Source of the DNA: Duncaniella sp.
Lineage (GTDB): Bacteria; Bacteroidota; Bacteroidia; Bacteroidales; Muribaculaceae
Length of the DNA: 64,000 bases
Direction: 5' to 3'
Assembly (NCBI GenBank): GCA_023664955.1
Contig: JAMPEV010000001.1
Span: 1,296,188 to 1,360,187, forward strand
In this document: positions 44,217-53,885 of the stretch, one piece after another
Numbering within the stretch: position 1 is the stretch's first letter
How the letters are laid out: each line of letters begins with the position of its first letter
Made by a program: the position numbers and the translations under genes
Notes under the pieces: generated by a model
What the model saw: the letters and a program-made list of their open reading frames with translations, nothing else
Database searches by the model: none
What the model was told of the DNA's origin: nothing

Positions 44217-44627
44217 AAACTTATTTTCAATATATTGAGGCTCCTCCTTGTAGTCGTATTACGGTTTGGTCGACGGTCTGCCTACTGGCTTGAACTGAAA
44301 CATTACGGACAAAAAGTTAATGACGTCGCTGTATGGACACTCAAACGACTCCATAATAGACTTAGCGAAAAACATCACGAAACTTTTTGGATTGATGTTG
44401 AGAATAAGATTCACGATGGCAAAGAATATTCTAGATACAGCAGCATTGAACATACCCGAAATCCCATTATTCCACAATTTGATATCCTTTTAGACGCTGG
44501 CATAATCACTGTCGATTTATTGTTATGCCGTCCAAGTGGATATGGCGACACTTATAGTTTCAAAATTAAGAAAAAAGGTATGCCATTACTATTCCCTGAA
44601 AGTCTTACATATAATCTCCGACCTTAA
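44217..44627 (+). pseudogene. C-terminal remnant of an MvaI/BcnI-type restriction endonuclease
   Basis: The open frame (TAG at 44214-44216, then open to 44627) has no ATG start before its conserved part. It encodes about 135 residues. The segment NDVAVWTLKRLHNRLSEK, FWIDVENKIHDGKEYSRYSS, LLDAGIITVDLLL and DTYSFKIKKKGMPLLF follows the order of the C-terminal half of MvaI-like enzymes: a W-x-x-x-x-L-x-x-x-L helix, a V-E-N-K-I strand with K-E-Y-x-x-Y, G-x-I-x-V-D, then an F-[KR]-I strand. The N-terminal catalytic part is missing, and no methyltransferase is nearby. The stretch is more AT-rich than its neighbours. I infer a decayed, horizontally acquired gene; the family match is by eye only. Confidence 0.5.
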
Positions 44628-44685
44628 TCCTGTGTACTCAATGGTTTAATAACTATAAGCCTACTAAAATTGTGACTTTAAGTTG

Positions 44686-45741
44686 CTATGGTCGCTTTGA
44701 GAAGCGGAGTTCTGTTTTCAGGAGGGGGAAGTAAAGGGTGAGGATGGCGTTGTCGGTCATTGAGGCGTGGATGTCACGGTCGATGGGCTGGAATGTGGAG
44801 TCAAACCATGTCAGGTCGTAATGCTGCTGAAATGCTGTGCCTTTCAGTTTGCCTTTTATCATCAGGGGCTTCCATTTGGTTGCCAATGTTTCGGCACCGT
44901 CCACATATAGGATATGGTAATCATCTGACTCACCCGGACATTTTACTACCGCCAAAGTGTAACGTCCACCCAATCGGCCGTATCGTGGGTCATTCTTTCG
45001 GTCAAGATATTCCCAGTAGCCCTCTAAGGGGTCAGACGAAATTGTAAAATGTTCATTCAATCTATCTATTGACCAGCCACTTGTGAGGAAACGTGAAGGA
45101 TCATACATCGACTCCGCTGATAATGAAGATAAATTGATTTCTCCAACCGCCCACACTTCAACCTGAGGATTAGATACATTCCACCCCGGCAATTCTATAT
45201 CCATAATATACTCACGGGAGCTTGCTCCACCAAGGACTGTCAGCATTGAAGCGCTAAAGTCGTAAGATAGCCCCAAAGTATTATAACGTCCGGACTCCGT
45301 AGTAAATTCCTCGGTCAAATCCTTGGTTTTTAGAACCTTTCCATTTAACTCAGTTGTCACTCTGGTAAAACGTTTATCAAAGAAATCCCCATAGTCATTA
45401 AGCACCTGACGAAGTGTCACCTTTATTGAATCACCTCTATTTTTGAGCGTGAACCCCCAATATGAGCGACTCAAACCCATCTGTTTTCCGGATGCTATGA
45501 CAGAAGCACGGCCTTCAACAGAGAGCGACCTAAGCGCCAAATCATCAATGTATTTCGCGGCTCCATACCTCTCATGGAGGTTTTCTCCAGCGGGTAGTAA
45601 TACAGGCTGCTTTTCATCTTTGAGAGTAATTGGTGCCTGATGATACGTCCTTGAAGTCCAATGAGACTGAGCCATCGAAAAATGCCCAAAGCATAGGGAT
45701 AACAAAAGGCATAAAAACGGGAGAGAGGAGATATGTTTCAT
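44686..45741 (-). CDS. Exported protein of unknown function
   Basis: The 351-residue protein has a signal peptide ending near HFSMAQS. The rest is beta-rich. Notable segments are SRSYWGFTLKNRGDSIKVTL, LEGYWEYLDRKNDPRYGRLG, RYTLAVV and YHILYVDGAE, followed by WKPLMIKGKLKGTAFQQHYD. This resembles secreted Bacteroidetes proteins with a lipocalin-like end domain, but I do not recognise the family and see no catalytic set. It stands alone; its last codons contain the right copy of the 14-bp repeat. A short gap of 69 bases separates it from the purF-like gene upstream on the same strand. Confidence 0.7.
   Translation of the reverse strand: MKHISSLPFLCLLLSLCFGHFSMAQSHWTSRTYHQAPITLKDEKQPVLLPAGENLHERYGAAKYIDDLALRSLSVEGRASVIASGKQMGLSRSYWGFTLKNRGDSIKVTLRQVLNDYGDFFDKRFTRVTTELNGKVLKTKDLTEEFTTESGRYNTLGLSYDFSASMLTVLGGASSREYIMDIELPGWNVSNPQVEVWAVGEINLSSLSAESMYDPSRFLTSGWSIDRLNEHFTISSDPLEGYWEYLDRKNDPRYGRLGGRYTLAVVKCPGESDDYHILYVDGAETLATKWKPLMIKGKLKGTAFQQHYDLTWFDSTFQPIDRDIHASMTDNAILTLYFPLLKTELRFSKRP
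44692..44705. repeat. 14-bp direct repeat, right copy
   Basis: TCGCTTTGAGAAGC, identical to 44072-44085, within the last codons of the minus-strand gene ending at 44686. Confidence 0.9.
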
Positions 45742-45810
45742 CTTTCTAACGTGCTTAGTTTGAATTTCTAATGTATCTTTTGAATTTCTGACAAGTTAAC
45801 TTTAAATTGA

Positions 45811-47700
45811 TTATCTTTTTTCAGTGTTTCCTTCGTAGTAATTAATATATGCACGGTTGACGAGTCGCACTCCGCCGGGAGTGGGGTAATTACCGGAAAA
45901 ATACCAGTCACCCGGACAAGTGGGAATAGCCTTGTGAAGACCTTCAAGGGTCTGATATACAATTTCAACCTCCGCATTAATTGACCCATCGGCAGTAAGC
46001 ATCTCCACAATCTTTTTAGAAATATCATCGGCAGTGAATGGAGCGTAAATCGCTTTTACGCAATTTACCATCTCGATGTCGAGTAGATGTTCCTGCTCCA
46101 GGCATTTGCGGTAAGTTGATTCCAGCACATCCTCCATTCCACGATCCTTAAGAAGCTGCACGGCGGCTCGGAATGCGATAAATTCACCCATGCGTGACAT
46201 ATCGATACCGTAATAATCAGGATAACGCACCTGGGGCGAAGAAGATACGACAACAATCTTACGAGGGTGCAGACGGTCGAGCATCCGCATAATTGACTGC
46301 TTCAGGGTGGTACCACGCACAATGCTGTCGTCAATCACCACCACATTATCCACATTGTTCTCAATTATACCATAAGTCACATCGTAAACATGTGCAGCGA
46401 GGTCATTACGCGATTCACCCTCCGCGATGAATGTGCGAAGCTTGATATCCTTTATGGCAACTTTCTCAATACGCAAATTCTGCCGCATAATCTCCGAAAG
46501 CCGTTGAGGGGTAAGCTCTCCCCTACCTTGAGCTTCAAGAATCTGAGCCTCCTTTACCTTGTTGAGCTCTTTTTCGAGTTGGGTACACATACCTATGAAA
46601 GCCACTTCAGCAGTGTTAGGTATAAAAGAGAACACCGAATGCGCAAAGTCATTGTCGATACTCTTCATTATATCCGGCACCACATTGCACCCTAAAAGCT
46701 TGCGTTCACGATATATGTCGGCATCGCTGCCACGCGAGAAATAAATGCGTTCAAACGAGCAACGTTGGTTTTCAGATTCTCCAAGAATATCGTTAACCGA
46801 CACCGTTCCGGCCTTATTTACTATCAACGCGCTTCCCGGAGTCAGTTCCTTTATGGACGAGCGCGGGATATTGAAAGTGGTCTGGATTACGGGGCGTTCG
46901 GAAGCAAGCACCACAATCTCATCGTCGTAATAATAGAACGCAGGGCGAATACCATGACGGTCACGGAGGGCAAACATGTCGCCCGAACCGGTGGCCCCGC
47001 AAATCACGAATCCTCCATCCCAGGAATGAGCCTTCGAAGCAAGCACCCTTGTCAAGTCGAGGTTATCCTCAATCTGACAAGCCAATCGATATCCGTCCAT
47101 CGAATCGCGATATTGACGATATATGCGGTGATTCTCCTTGTCAAGGGCATCGCCGAGCTGCTCGAGAAGCACCACAGTGTCGCTATATATCCTTGGATGC
47201 TGACCGCAGGCTGCCACTTCAGCGAATATGGAATCGACATTAGTCATATTAAAGTTGCCGCACATCAATAGGTTTCTCGAACGCCAATTATTACGGCGGA
47301 GAAAAGGATGGCAGTATGAGATTCCGCTCTTACCGGTGGTAGAGTAGCGAAGATGTCCCATGTAAATCTCACCTAAGAAAGGCGCGTAACGTTCAATCCA
47401 TTCAGCATCTTTCCCATTAATGTCACAAGCACCGACTTTTTCGCGAATCTCATCAAAAATATCCTGAATAGCATCCTTGCCGAGCGCTCGTTCACGGAAC
47501 ACATATTCATTTCCGGGCTGTGCGTGCATTTTCACTACACCTACGCCCGCGCCTTCTTGTCCACGGTTATGCTGCTTCTCCATGAGCAGATAAAGCTTAT
47601 TAATACCGTAGGAGTAAGCACCGTATTTTTTCTTGTAATATTCCAGAGGTTTGAGCAGGCGAATCATAGCCACACCACACTCATGTTTCAGTATTTCCAT
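45811..47700 (-). CDS. PurF-type amidophosphoribosyltransferase (long form)
   Basis: At 629 residues this protein is longer than usual PurF (about 470-510). The N-terminal class II glutaminase domain begins HECGVAM, where Cys8 would be the nucleophile after removal of a short propeptide, as in PurF of Bacillus subtilis. It continues with QHNRGQEGAGVG, HLRYSTTGKSG and GNFNMTNV. The phosphoribosyltransferase domain has the PRPP loop VVVIDDSIVRGTTLKQS (about residue 445). The final 120 residues form an extra tail. The enzyme makes phosphoribosylamine from PRPP and glutamine, the first step of purine synthesis. The long form is known in Bacteroidetes; whether it is the main PurF here or a second copy cannot be told from this window. 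Confidence 0.85.
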   Translation of the reverse strand: MEILKHECGVAMIRLLKPLEYYKKKYGAYSYGINKLYLLMEKQHNRGQEGAGVGVVKMHAQPGNEYVFRERALGKDAIQDIFDEIREKVGACDINGKDAEWIERYAPFLGEIYMGHLRYSTTGKSGISYCHPFLRRNNWRSRNLLMCGNFNMTNVDSIFAEVAACGQHPRIYSDTVVLLEQLGDALDKENHRIYRQYRDSMDGYRLACQIEDNLDLTRVLASKAHSWDGGFVICGATGSGDMFALRDRHGIRPAFYYYDDEIVVLASERPVIQTTFNIPRSSIKELTPGSALIVNKAGTVSVNDILGESENQRCSFERIYFSRGSDADIYRERKLLGCNVVPDIMKSIDNDFAHSVFSFIPNTAEVAFIGMCTQLEKELNKVKEAQILEAQGRGELTPQRLSEIMRQNLRIEKVAIKDIKLRTFIAEGESRNDLAAHVYDVTYGIIENNVDNVVVIDDSIVRGTTLKQSIMRMLDRLHPRKIVVVSSSPQVRYPDYYGIDMSRMGEFIAFRAAVQLLKDRGMEDVLESTYRKCLEQEHLLDIEMVNCVKAIYAPFTADDISKKIVEMLTADGSINAEVEIVYQTLEGLHKAIPTCPGDWYFSGNYPTPGGVRLVNRAYINYYEGNTEKR

Positions 47701-47719
47701 CGCTTTGGTTTTTTCATTG

Positions 47720-47727
47720 CAAAAGTA
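47720..47727 (-). promoter_or_regulatory. -7 element of the purF-like gene
   Basis: Minus-strand TACTTTTG, an exact TAnnTTTG match 20 bases before the ATG at 47700. The upstream element is unclear. Confidence 0.5.
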
Positions 47728-47868
47728 CGAAAAAATCAGTTTAGTAATCGTAAAAAATTAAGCTGGTATAAATTTTATGAAAGATTACTTATTAGAAAAC
47801 CATGGCAAAAATCCGTAATCAGAAAATTGCCATGGTCAGTTTCTATCTCATACCGTATACCCTAAGGA

Positions 47869-50058
47869 TTAGCGGATAAACAGGAGTTCACGGTACTTGG
47901 GAAGGGGCCACATCTCGTTATCCACCATCAGTTCGAGCTTGTCGATGTGGTAGCGGATTGTGCCGAGGCAAGGGGCCACATTGCGGGAGTAAGCGATAGC
48001 TTTGTCGCGCTCCACATCAATCTTGTTAGCATCTTTGCGGGCATTGATCATCTTAGCGACTTCCTCCTTAATAATGGTGCAGTGGTGCATGATTTTCTCT
48101 ACCGTGGCAGCATCCTGTGAGGAAAGTTCCACTCCCTTGTTGCCGGGGAAAAGATCACGGATTTTCACCATATTGTCAAGAAGGATTGAAAGGTATCGTG
48201 TGGCCACGGGGATAATGTGATTGATGGCGAGGTCCCCGAGCACACGAGCCTCAATCTGAATCTTCTTAGTGTACATCTCCCACTTCACCTCGTTGCGGGC
48301 TTCAAGTTCAACGTGGTTCATGACACCGGTTTTCTGGAACATCTCTACCGACGAAGGACGGAGGTAAGCATCGAAGATGAGCGCGGGATTTGTCTCACAG
48401 TCAAGACCTCGGCGAGCTGCCTCCTCCTTCCATTCATCAGAGTAACCATTGCCATCAAAGTGGATAGCCTCTGAATAAAGCAGAAGAGCCTTTATTTCAG
48501 CAAGTATAGCATGGTGGAGGTCCTCACCGTTTGACAATCGCGCATCAATCTTCTTGCGGAAGTCAGCGAGCTGTTCAGCAACTGCAGCGTTAAGTGAAAT
48601 CATTGCAGAAGCGCAGTTGGCACTTGAACCAACGGCACGGAACTCGAAACGGTTACCGGTGAAAGCGAAAGGAGATGTGCGGTTACGGTCAGTGTTATCG
48701 AGCATGATTTCCGGAATCTGCGCTACACCGAGATTGAGTTCCTCTTTTCCGGCGAGGGCTATAAGCTCATCCTTGTCGGAGTTTTTGATCTTATTGAGAA
48801 TCTCGGAAAGCTGACTGCCGGTAAAGATTGAGATGATAGCGGGGGGAGCCTCATTGGCGCCGAGACGGTGGCAGTTGGTGGCTGACATAATAGACGCTTT
48901 GAGCAGACCGTTGTGACGGTGCACTGCTGCCATTACGTTGGCCACGAAGGTGATAAACTGTAGATTATCCTTCGGAGTCTTGCCGGGAGCGAAGAGGAGC
49001 GTGCCGGTGTCAGTGCCGAGTGACCAGTTGCAGTGCTTACCCGATCCGTTGATTCCAGCGAAAGGCTTCTCGTGGAGAAGTACGCGGAAATTATGGCGGC
49101 GTGCCACTTCTGCCATCACTGACATGATTAGCATATTGTGGTCGTTGGCAAGATTAGTCTCCTCATAGATGGGAGCGAGCTCAAATTGGTTAGGTGCTAC
49201 CTCGTTGTGACGAGTTTTCACCGGAATACCGAGCTTGTGGGCCTCGATTTCGAGGTCGAGCATAAATGCCTGTACACGGGAAGGAATAGCCCCGAAATAG
49301 TGGTCCTCAAGTTGCTGGTTCTTAGCCGATTCATGGCCCATTAGAGTTCTTCCGGTTAACACAAGGTCAGGGCGTGCGGCGTAAAGTGCTTCGTCAACGA
49401 GAAAATATTCCTGTTCCCAACCGAGATTGGAAATCACATGCTTCACGTTGGGATCGAAGAGCCGGGCTACAGAAGTACCGGCTTTATCAACCGCAGAGAG
49501 CGCGCGGAGAAGAGGTGTTTTGTAGTCAAGTGATTCACCTGTGTAGGAGATGAAAATAGTAGGAATACAAAGAGTGTTATCAATTATGAAAGCAGGGGAC
49601 GAGATATCCCATGCAGAGTAGCCACGGGCTTCAAAGGTGTTACGGATGCCGCCATTGGGAAAGCTTGAGGCATCGGGTTCCTGCTGCACAAGGAGTTTGC
49701 CGGTGAATTCTTCAACCATACCCCCTTTTCCGTCATGCTCCACAAAACCGTCATGTTTTTCGGCAGTAGTCTCCGTAAGAGGCTGGAACCAGTGGGTATA
49801 GTGACGGGCGCCATTGTCGATGGCCCACTGTTTCATACCTTCAGCCACGCTGTCAGCTACTTTACGCGACAGCGGCTCCTTGTTGTCAATGGCGTTGATT
49901 AGGGCTTTGTAAGTGTCCAAGGGAAGATACTTGAACATCTTGGCGCGGTTGAACACTTTGCAACCATAGTACTCAGAGGGACGTTCCTTAGGAATTTCCA
50001 CCGGTACGGCTTTACGGTTAGAAGCCTCTTCAACAACTTTGAATCTTAAACTTGACAT
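47869..50058 (-). CDS. glnN: Type III glutamine synthetase (GSIII)
   Basis: The 729-residue length is typical of GSIII and far above GSI/GSII. Characteristic segments are FNRAKMFKYLPLDTYKALIN, HYTHWFQPLTETTAEKHDGF, NGSGKHCNWSLGTDTG (substrate site), LHEKPFAGINGSGKH and NRFEFRAVGSSAN. The enzyme ligates ammonia to glutamate using ATP. It lies between the PurF-like gene, which consumes glutamine, and dapL, making a nitrogen-metabolism run on the minus strand. It probably responds to nitrogen status, but I see no recognised operator in the short upstream gap. Confidence 0.96.
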   Translation of the reverse strand: MSSLRFKVVEEASNRKAVPVEIPKERPSEYYGCKVFNRAKMFKYLPLDTYKALINAIDNKEPLSRKVADSVAEGMKQWAIDNGARHYTHWFQPLTETTAEKHDGFVEHDGKGGMVEEFTGKLLVQQEPDASSFPNGGIRNTFEARGYSAWDISSPAFIIDNTLCIPTIFISYTGESLDYKTPLLRALSAVDKAGTSVARLFDPNVKHVISNLGWEQEYFLVDEALYAARPDLVLTGRTLMGHESAKNQQLEDHYFGAIPSRVQAFMLDLEIEAHKLGIPVKTRHNEVAPNQFELAPIYEETNLANDHNMLIMSVMAEVARRHNFRVLLHEKPFAGINGSGKHCNWSLGTDTGTLLFAPGKTPKDNLQFITFVANVMAAVHRHNGLLKASIMSATNCHRLGANEAPPAIISIFTGSQLSEILNKIKNSDKDELIALAGKEELNLGVAQIPEIMLDNTDRNRTSPFAFTGNRFEFRAVGSSANCASAMISLNAAVAEQLADFRKKIDARLSNGEDLHHAILAEIKALLLYSEAIHFDGNGYSDEWKEEAARRGLDCETNPALIFDAYLRPSSVEMFQKTGVMNHVELEARNEVKWEMYTKKIQIEARVLGDLAINHIIPVATRYLSILLDNMVKIRDLFPGNKGVELSSQDAATVEKIMHHCTIIKEEVAKMINARKDANKIDVERDKAIAYSRNVAPCLGTIRYHIDKLELMVDNEMWPLPKYRELLFIR

Positions 50059-50143
50059 AAGATAGTAAGTTAAGTGATTGTTAATATTATAACTATTAAT
50101 ATTTATCTTGATTGTGATGGATGTTTAATTATATGTGACGGCA

Positions 50144-51376
50144 TTATTCCTGCATACCGCTGAGTCGCTCTATAGCCTTAACGGTATTTTCGCGACTGTT
50201 GAACGCGGTGAGTCGGAAATAGCCTTCACCGGAAGGACCGAAACCGCTGCCCGGTGTCCCCACGATATGATAACGCTCGAGAAGGTAGTCAAAGAACTCC
50301 CATGAAGTCATGTCGCCCGGAGTCTTTATCCACAGGTAGGGAGAGTTAATTCCTCCCACCACACTGTAGCCTGCCTTGGTAAGACCGTCACGGAGTATAC
50401 GTGCATTTTCGAGGTAATAATCGATAGTCTCGCGTACTTGTCGTTGACCTTCGTCGGTGTACAGAGCTTCAGCACCACGTTGAGTAAGATAGCTTGCGCC
50501 GTTGAACTTTGTAGTTTGACGTCGACGCCAAAGAGGATTCAGTGCCACTTCATCACCTTCACTGTCTCTACCCTGGAGAGCTTTTGGCACCACGGTGTAA
50601 CCAAGACGGATACCTGTGAAACCGGCAGTTTTAGAGAAGCTTCTAAACTCTATGGCGACCTCAGTGGCACCCTCGATTTCATAAATTGAATGAGGCACAT
50701 CATCCTCACGGATATATGCTTCGTAGGCAGCATCGAAAAGGAGAAGACTCCCGAAAGTACGGCAGTATTCTACCCATTTCCTTAGTTCATCACGTGTGAG
50801 GGCTGTTCCGGTGGGATTATTCGGATAGCACAGATATATCACATCGGGAGCTTCCTTTGGCAGTGCCGGTACGAAACCGTTATGGATATTGCAAGGGAGA
50901 TACTCAATATTGCTCCACTGCCCATTTTCCAGAAGGTCACCCCCTCTTCCCGCCATCACATTAGTATCAATATACACCGGATATACAGGGTCAGTAACGG
51001 CAATCTTGTTTGAAACGGCAAGAATGTCGCCGATATTACCGGTATCGCTTTTAGCGCCGTCGCTGATGAAAATCTCATCAGGGTCAATCTTGATGCCGCG
51101 CCTGCGATAGTCATGCTCGGCGATTTTCTCCGTGAGGAAAGAGTAACCTTGTTCAGGGCCGTAACCATGGAAAGTTTCACTCTTAGCCTCATCATCGACA
51201 GCCTTGTGAAGAGCTTCTATTACAGCCGGGCAAAGCGGACGCGTCACATCGCCTATACCCATTCTTATTACTTCCACACCGGGGTTGGCTTGCTGGTAAG
51301 CACTGACTCTGCGCGCCACCTCGCTGAATAGGTAGGAGGCTGGAAGCTTGGTGTAATTATCATTTATTCTGAACAT
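50144..51376 (-). CDS. dapL: LL-diaminopimelate aminotransferase DapL
   Basis: This 410-residue fold-type I PLP enzyme opens with [20 protein letters not shown], diagnostic for DapL. It has [20 protein letters not shown], the phosphate-binding [27 protein letters not shown] and the Schiff-base lysine in [19 protein letters not shown]. It converts tetrahydrodipicolinate to LL-diaminopimelate in a single step, bypassing the succinylase or acetylase route. The neighbouring gene upstream is dapF, the next enzyme of the pathway, only 38 bases away, so the pair forms an operon feeding lysine and peptidoglycan synthesis. Confidence 0.96.
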   Translation of the reverse strand: MFRINDNYTKLPASYLFSEVARRVSAYQQANPGVEVIRMGIGDVTRPLCPAVIEALHKAVDDEAKSETFHGYGPEQGYSFLTEKIAEHDYRRRGIKIDPDEIFISDGAKSDTGNIGDILAVSNKIAVTDPVYPVYIDTNVMAGRGGDLLENGQWSNIEYLPCNIHNGFVPALPKEAPDVIYLCYPNNPTGTALTRDELRKWVEYCRTFGSLLLFDAAYEAYIREDDVPHSIYEIEGATEVAIEFRSFSKTAGFTGIRLGYTVVPKALQGRDSEGDEVALNPLWRRRQTTKFNGASYLTQRGAEALYTDEGQRQVRETIDYYLENARILRDGLTKAGYSVVGGINSPYLWIKTPGDMTSWEFFDYLLERYHIVGTPGSGFGPSGEGYFRLTAFNSRENTVKAIERLSGMQE

Positions 51377-51414
51377 ATCACGTGGTCTAAGTTCGTTTCT
51401 ATATATGTTTCTCT

Positions 51415-52287
51415 CTATACACTTCTTGTATATACTCCGTCAAACACTTTTGTAGCACCTCCGGTCATGTACACATGGTTATCATAGCCCCATTTCACTT
51501 TGAGGTCGCCTCCGCGCAGATGTACCGTGGTTTCACGGTCGGTGCGTCCGGTCAAAGCCGCAGCTACAACGGTGGCGCATGCGCCTGTGCCACAAGCGAG
51601 TGTTTCACCGGTGCCACGCTCCCATACTCTCATTCTCACCTCCGAGGGATTAACGACCTCCACAAATTCGATGTTTGCCCTATCGGGCCACACCCCATGC
51701 TTTTCAAGTTCCGGGCCTAAAGTGTCGAAGGGGACATCTTCCAATCGGTCGACGAACACCACACCGTGAGGATTACCCATTGAGACAGCCGTAACTTTGA
51801 CATCACCGCGAGAGGTTGCAACCGGGACTTCTACCATGGAGTCACCTTCGTAATTGACAGGCACATCGGATGGCTTGAACACTGGTTCGCCCATGTCTAC
51901 TGTTACCGATTCCACCTCGTCATCGCTGTCCATATTAAGTGACAAAACCTTGATACCCGATAGGGTTTCAAGGTTTATCACGTTATTAGTTGTAAGCTTG
52001 TTGTCGTGGAGGTAGCGAGCTATGCAACGGGAGGCGTTGCCACACATGCGGGCTTCCGACCCGTCATTGTTAAACATTCTCATTTTGAAATCCGCCACAT
52101 CCGATGGGCATATCAGGACTATGCCGTCGCCTCCCACGCCGAAATGCCGGTCGCTCATTTCTACCGCGAGACGCGGCAGGTCGGAGGGCATTTTTTCTAG
52201 GCAATTGATATATATGTAGTCATTGCCTATGCCATGCATTTTCGTGAAGTGAATTTCTTCACAATTTGGATTGACCATTTTTGGCAT
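51415..52287 (-). CDS. dapF: Diaminopimelate epimerase DapF
   Basis: I start at the ATG at 52287 ([14 protein letters not shown]), giving 290 residues, because a promoter -7 element lies at 52317-52324, overlapping the more upstream ATG at 52329. Catalytic cysteines appear in [12 protein letters not shown] and [14 protein letters not shown], the two half-sites of the racemase mechanism. The N-terminal [14 protein letters not shown] is the family signature. It converts LL- to meso-diaminopimelate. It is followed by dapL after 38 bases. Confidence 0.93.
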   Translation of the reverse strand: MPKMVNPNCEEIHFTKMHGIGNDYIYINCLEKMPSDLPRLAVEMSDRHFGVGGDGIVLICPSDVADFKMRMFNNDGSEARMCGNASRCIARYLHDNKLTTNNVINLETLSGIKVLSLNMDSDDEVESVTVDMGEPVFKPSDVPVNYEGDSMVEVPVATSRGDVKVTAVSMGNPHGVVFVDRLEDVPFDTLGPELEKHGVWPDRANIEFVEVVNPSEVRMRVWERGTGETLACGTGACATVVAAALTGRTDRETTVHLRGGDLKVKWGYDNHVYMTGGATKVFDGVYTRSV

Positions 52288-52316
52288 TGTTATTGTACCT
52301 TTGTTAAAAAACATCG

Positions 52317-52324
52317 CAAAGGTA
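52317..52324 (-). promoter_or_regulatory. dapF -7 element
   Basis: Minus-strand TACCTTTG, an exact TAnnTTTG match. It overlaps the in-frame ATG at 52329, so translation should begin at 52287 instead. Confidence 0.55.
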
Positions 52325-52449
52325 AGCATTTTGTTATAAATAATGCTATAATTCCGACAAAAATTTATAAATATTTTGCTTTTTCCTCCAATTTAGTGAA
52401 CTTCAAAAAATTGGATACATCGACACGCACGCACTGGCTCAGGTGTTGA

Positions 52450-52491
52450 TACCGGGATAAGAGGTGCCGTTACCGGGATAAGAGGTGCCGA
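52450..52491. repeat. 21-bp direct tandem repeat
   Basis: Two adjacent copies (52450-52470 and 52471-52491) share TACCGGGATAAGAGGTGCCG and differ only in the last base. They lie just past the stop of the DnaB-like helicase gene. Confidence 0.9.
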
Positions 52492-52496
52492 TGCTG

Positions 52497-53885
52497 TCAG
52501 AAGGGTGAGCCTGACTTGGATTTGGCCGGGCAGCAGCCATGGTCTAATTCACGGAAATCAGTGGTGGGGGCGTGGAAATTGACGATAAATTTGAACATTC
52601 CGATGTTGCGCCCCTTGGCCACGTCAATCATCGCCGTGCCTTTGGTCTCCTTGTCCTCAAAGGGTTCGGGGTAGGATTTGCCGTAGTATTCGGGGCGGTA
52701 AATCAGCATCACCACATCGGCAGCCTCGGCTATCTGTCCGCTATCACGGAGACGGTTGAGGGTGGGGAGCTGACGTTCCTTGTCACGGTTGAACTGGGAG
52801 ATTACCACAATCCAAATGTCGAGTTCCTTTGCAAGGTTCTTCAATCTGCGGGCCGCTTCCCCCATCAGCTGCTCCTTGTTGAGCGTTTTCATGTTGACAT
52901 TGAGCATCTGTAGATAGTCCACGAAGGCTCCGCGGATGCCGTGTTTGATTTTCAACGCCCTGATTGAGGCTATAATCTTGTCAAGGGAGGATGTGCTGTT
53001 GTCATCGAGGAAGAATCGCTTGGTGTAGTCCTTGCAGCTGTTCACCATCGCCTTTGAGAAGTTATCGTCGCTTAATCGTCCGTAAAGCAGGTGGCTTGAT
53101 GGGATGCCCACTTGGGTGGCGAGAATTCGCGCGGCAATCTCGTGCTTGGTCATTTCCATGGAGTAGAACGCCACACCGGCGCCGCTCATGATGGCGTGCT
53201 TGGCGATAGCAAGCCCGAAGGAGGTTTTACCCATGGATGTTTCCGCGGCTATGACTATGAGATTACCCGCTTGCAGCCCACCCTTGGAGTCGAAAGCGGA
53301 GAATCCCGTGGGCGTTCCGGTGAGCCCCCCGTCACTGTTCATGTTTCGCTCCATCTGCTTGATGAGCGACATTTCCGCATCGTAGAGCGTCATGCAGGAT
53401 TGGTCGGAGAACTCTTTCAGCATACTGTTGGCATCCTCGGCCACGCCCGAAGTTATCTCTCCGATATCCTCGCTCATATCCTCGCATTGTGAAAGGCGGG
53501 AAAGGAGTCTCTGTTTCAGATTCCTGCGGGACGCCAGTTCACGGAGGTAGAGGGCGTCACGGTACACCGAGCCGTATCCTGAATCGGCCACGAGGCTTGC
53601 CACGGCTTCGAGCATGTCGTTGTGGCCCTGCGCAAATAGCTCTCTGCCTATCTTGACCAGGTCGATGCTCTCCCCTTTCTTGTCAAGGCACTCTATGGCC
53701 GAGTAGATGATGAGATGTTCAGGCTTGGTGAAACAGTCGGCCGACACTATTTCCCTCACCTCATTGCGTGAGTTGGTGTTTTTGATTATCATGCCGAGCA
53801 CTTGGCTTTCGCATTGCACGTCAGCGATTCTTGAGTCCCGCGGTATCGCATTCGCCATATTTCTGTCGCAGTTTACTTTTCCCAT
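52497..53885 (-). CDS. DnaB-like replicative helicase (mobile-element type)
   Basis: This 462-residue protein has an N-terminal DnaB helical domain (ESQVLGMIIKN, then LIIYSAIECLDKKGESIDLV) and a RecA-type core. The Walker A motif is AAETSMGKT at 213-221, the Walker B region is GAFVDYLQML, and the H4 motif is VVISQFNRDKE. It is shorter than typical chromosomal DnaB and is paired with a DUF6291 protein, which fits a phage, plasmid or integrative-element replication module. If translation starts at the first ATG (53885), it overlaps the upstream gene by 13 bases; an ATG at 53858 (MANAIPRD) is an alternative. Base composition is GC-richer than most neighbours, supporting transfer. Confidence 0.85.
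   Translation of the reverse strand: MGKVNCDRNMANAIPRDSRIADVQCESQVLGMIIKNTNSRNEVREIVSADCFTKPEHLIIYSAIECLDKKGESIDLVKIGRELFAQGHNDMLEAVASLVADSGYGSVYRDALYLRELASRRNLKQRLLSRLSQCEDMSEDIGEITSGVAEDANSMLKEFSDQSCMTLYDAEMSLIKQMERNMNSDGGLTGTPTGFSAFDSKGGLQAGNLIVIAAETSMGKTSFGLAIAKHAIMSGAGVAFYSMEMTKHEIAARILATQVGIPSSHLLYGRLSDDNFSKAMVNSCKDYTKRFFLDDNSTSSLDKIIASIRALKIKHGIRGAFVDYLQMLNVNMKTLNKEQLMGEAARRLKNLAKELDIWIVVISQFNRDKERQLPTLNRLRDSGQIAEAADVVMLIYRPEYYGKSYPEPFEDKETKGTAMIDVAKGRNIGMFKFIVNFHAPTTDFRELDHGCCPAKSKSGSPF

Noticed and set aside
44235-44627. Intact small gene starting at a TTG
   Set aside because: The TTG interrupts a region that continues the conserved alignment upstream, and the N-terminal half of the family is missing, so a truncated pseudogene is the better reading.
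52450-52491. Start of a CRISPR array
   Set aside because: Only two adjacent copies occur with no spacer between them and no cas genes nearby.
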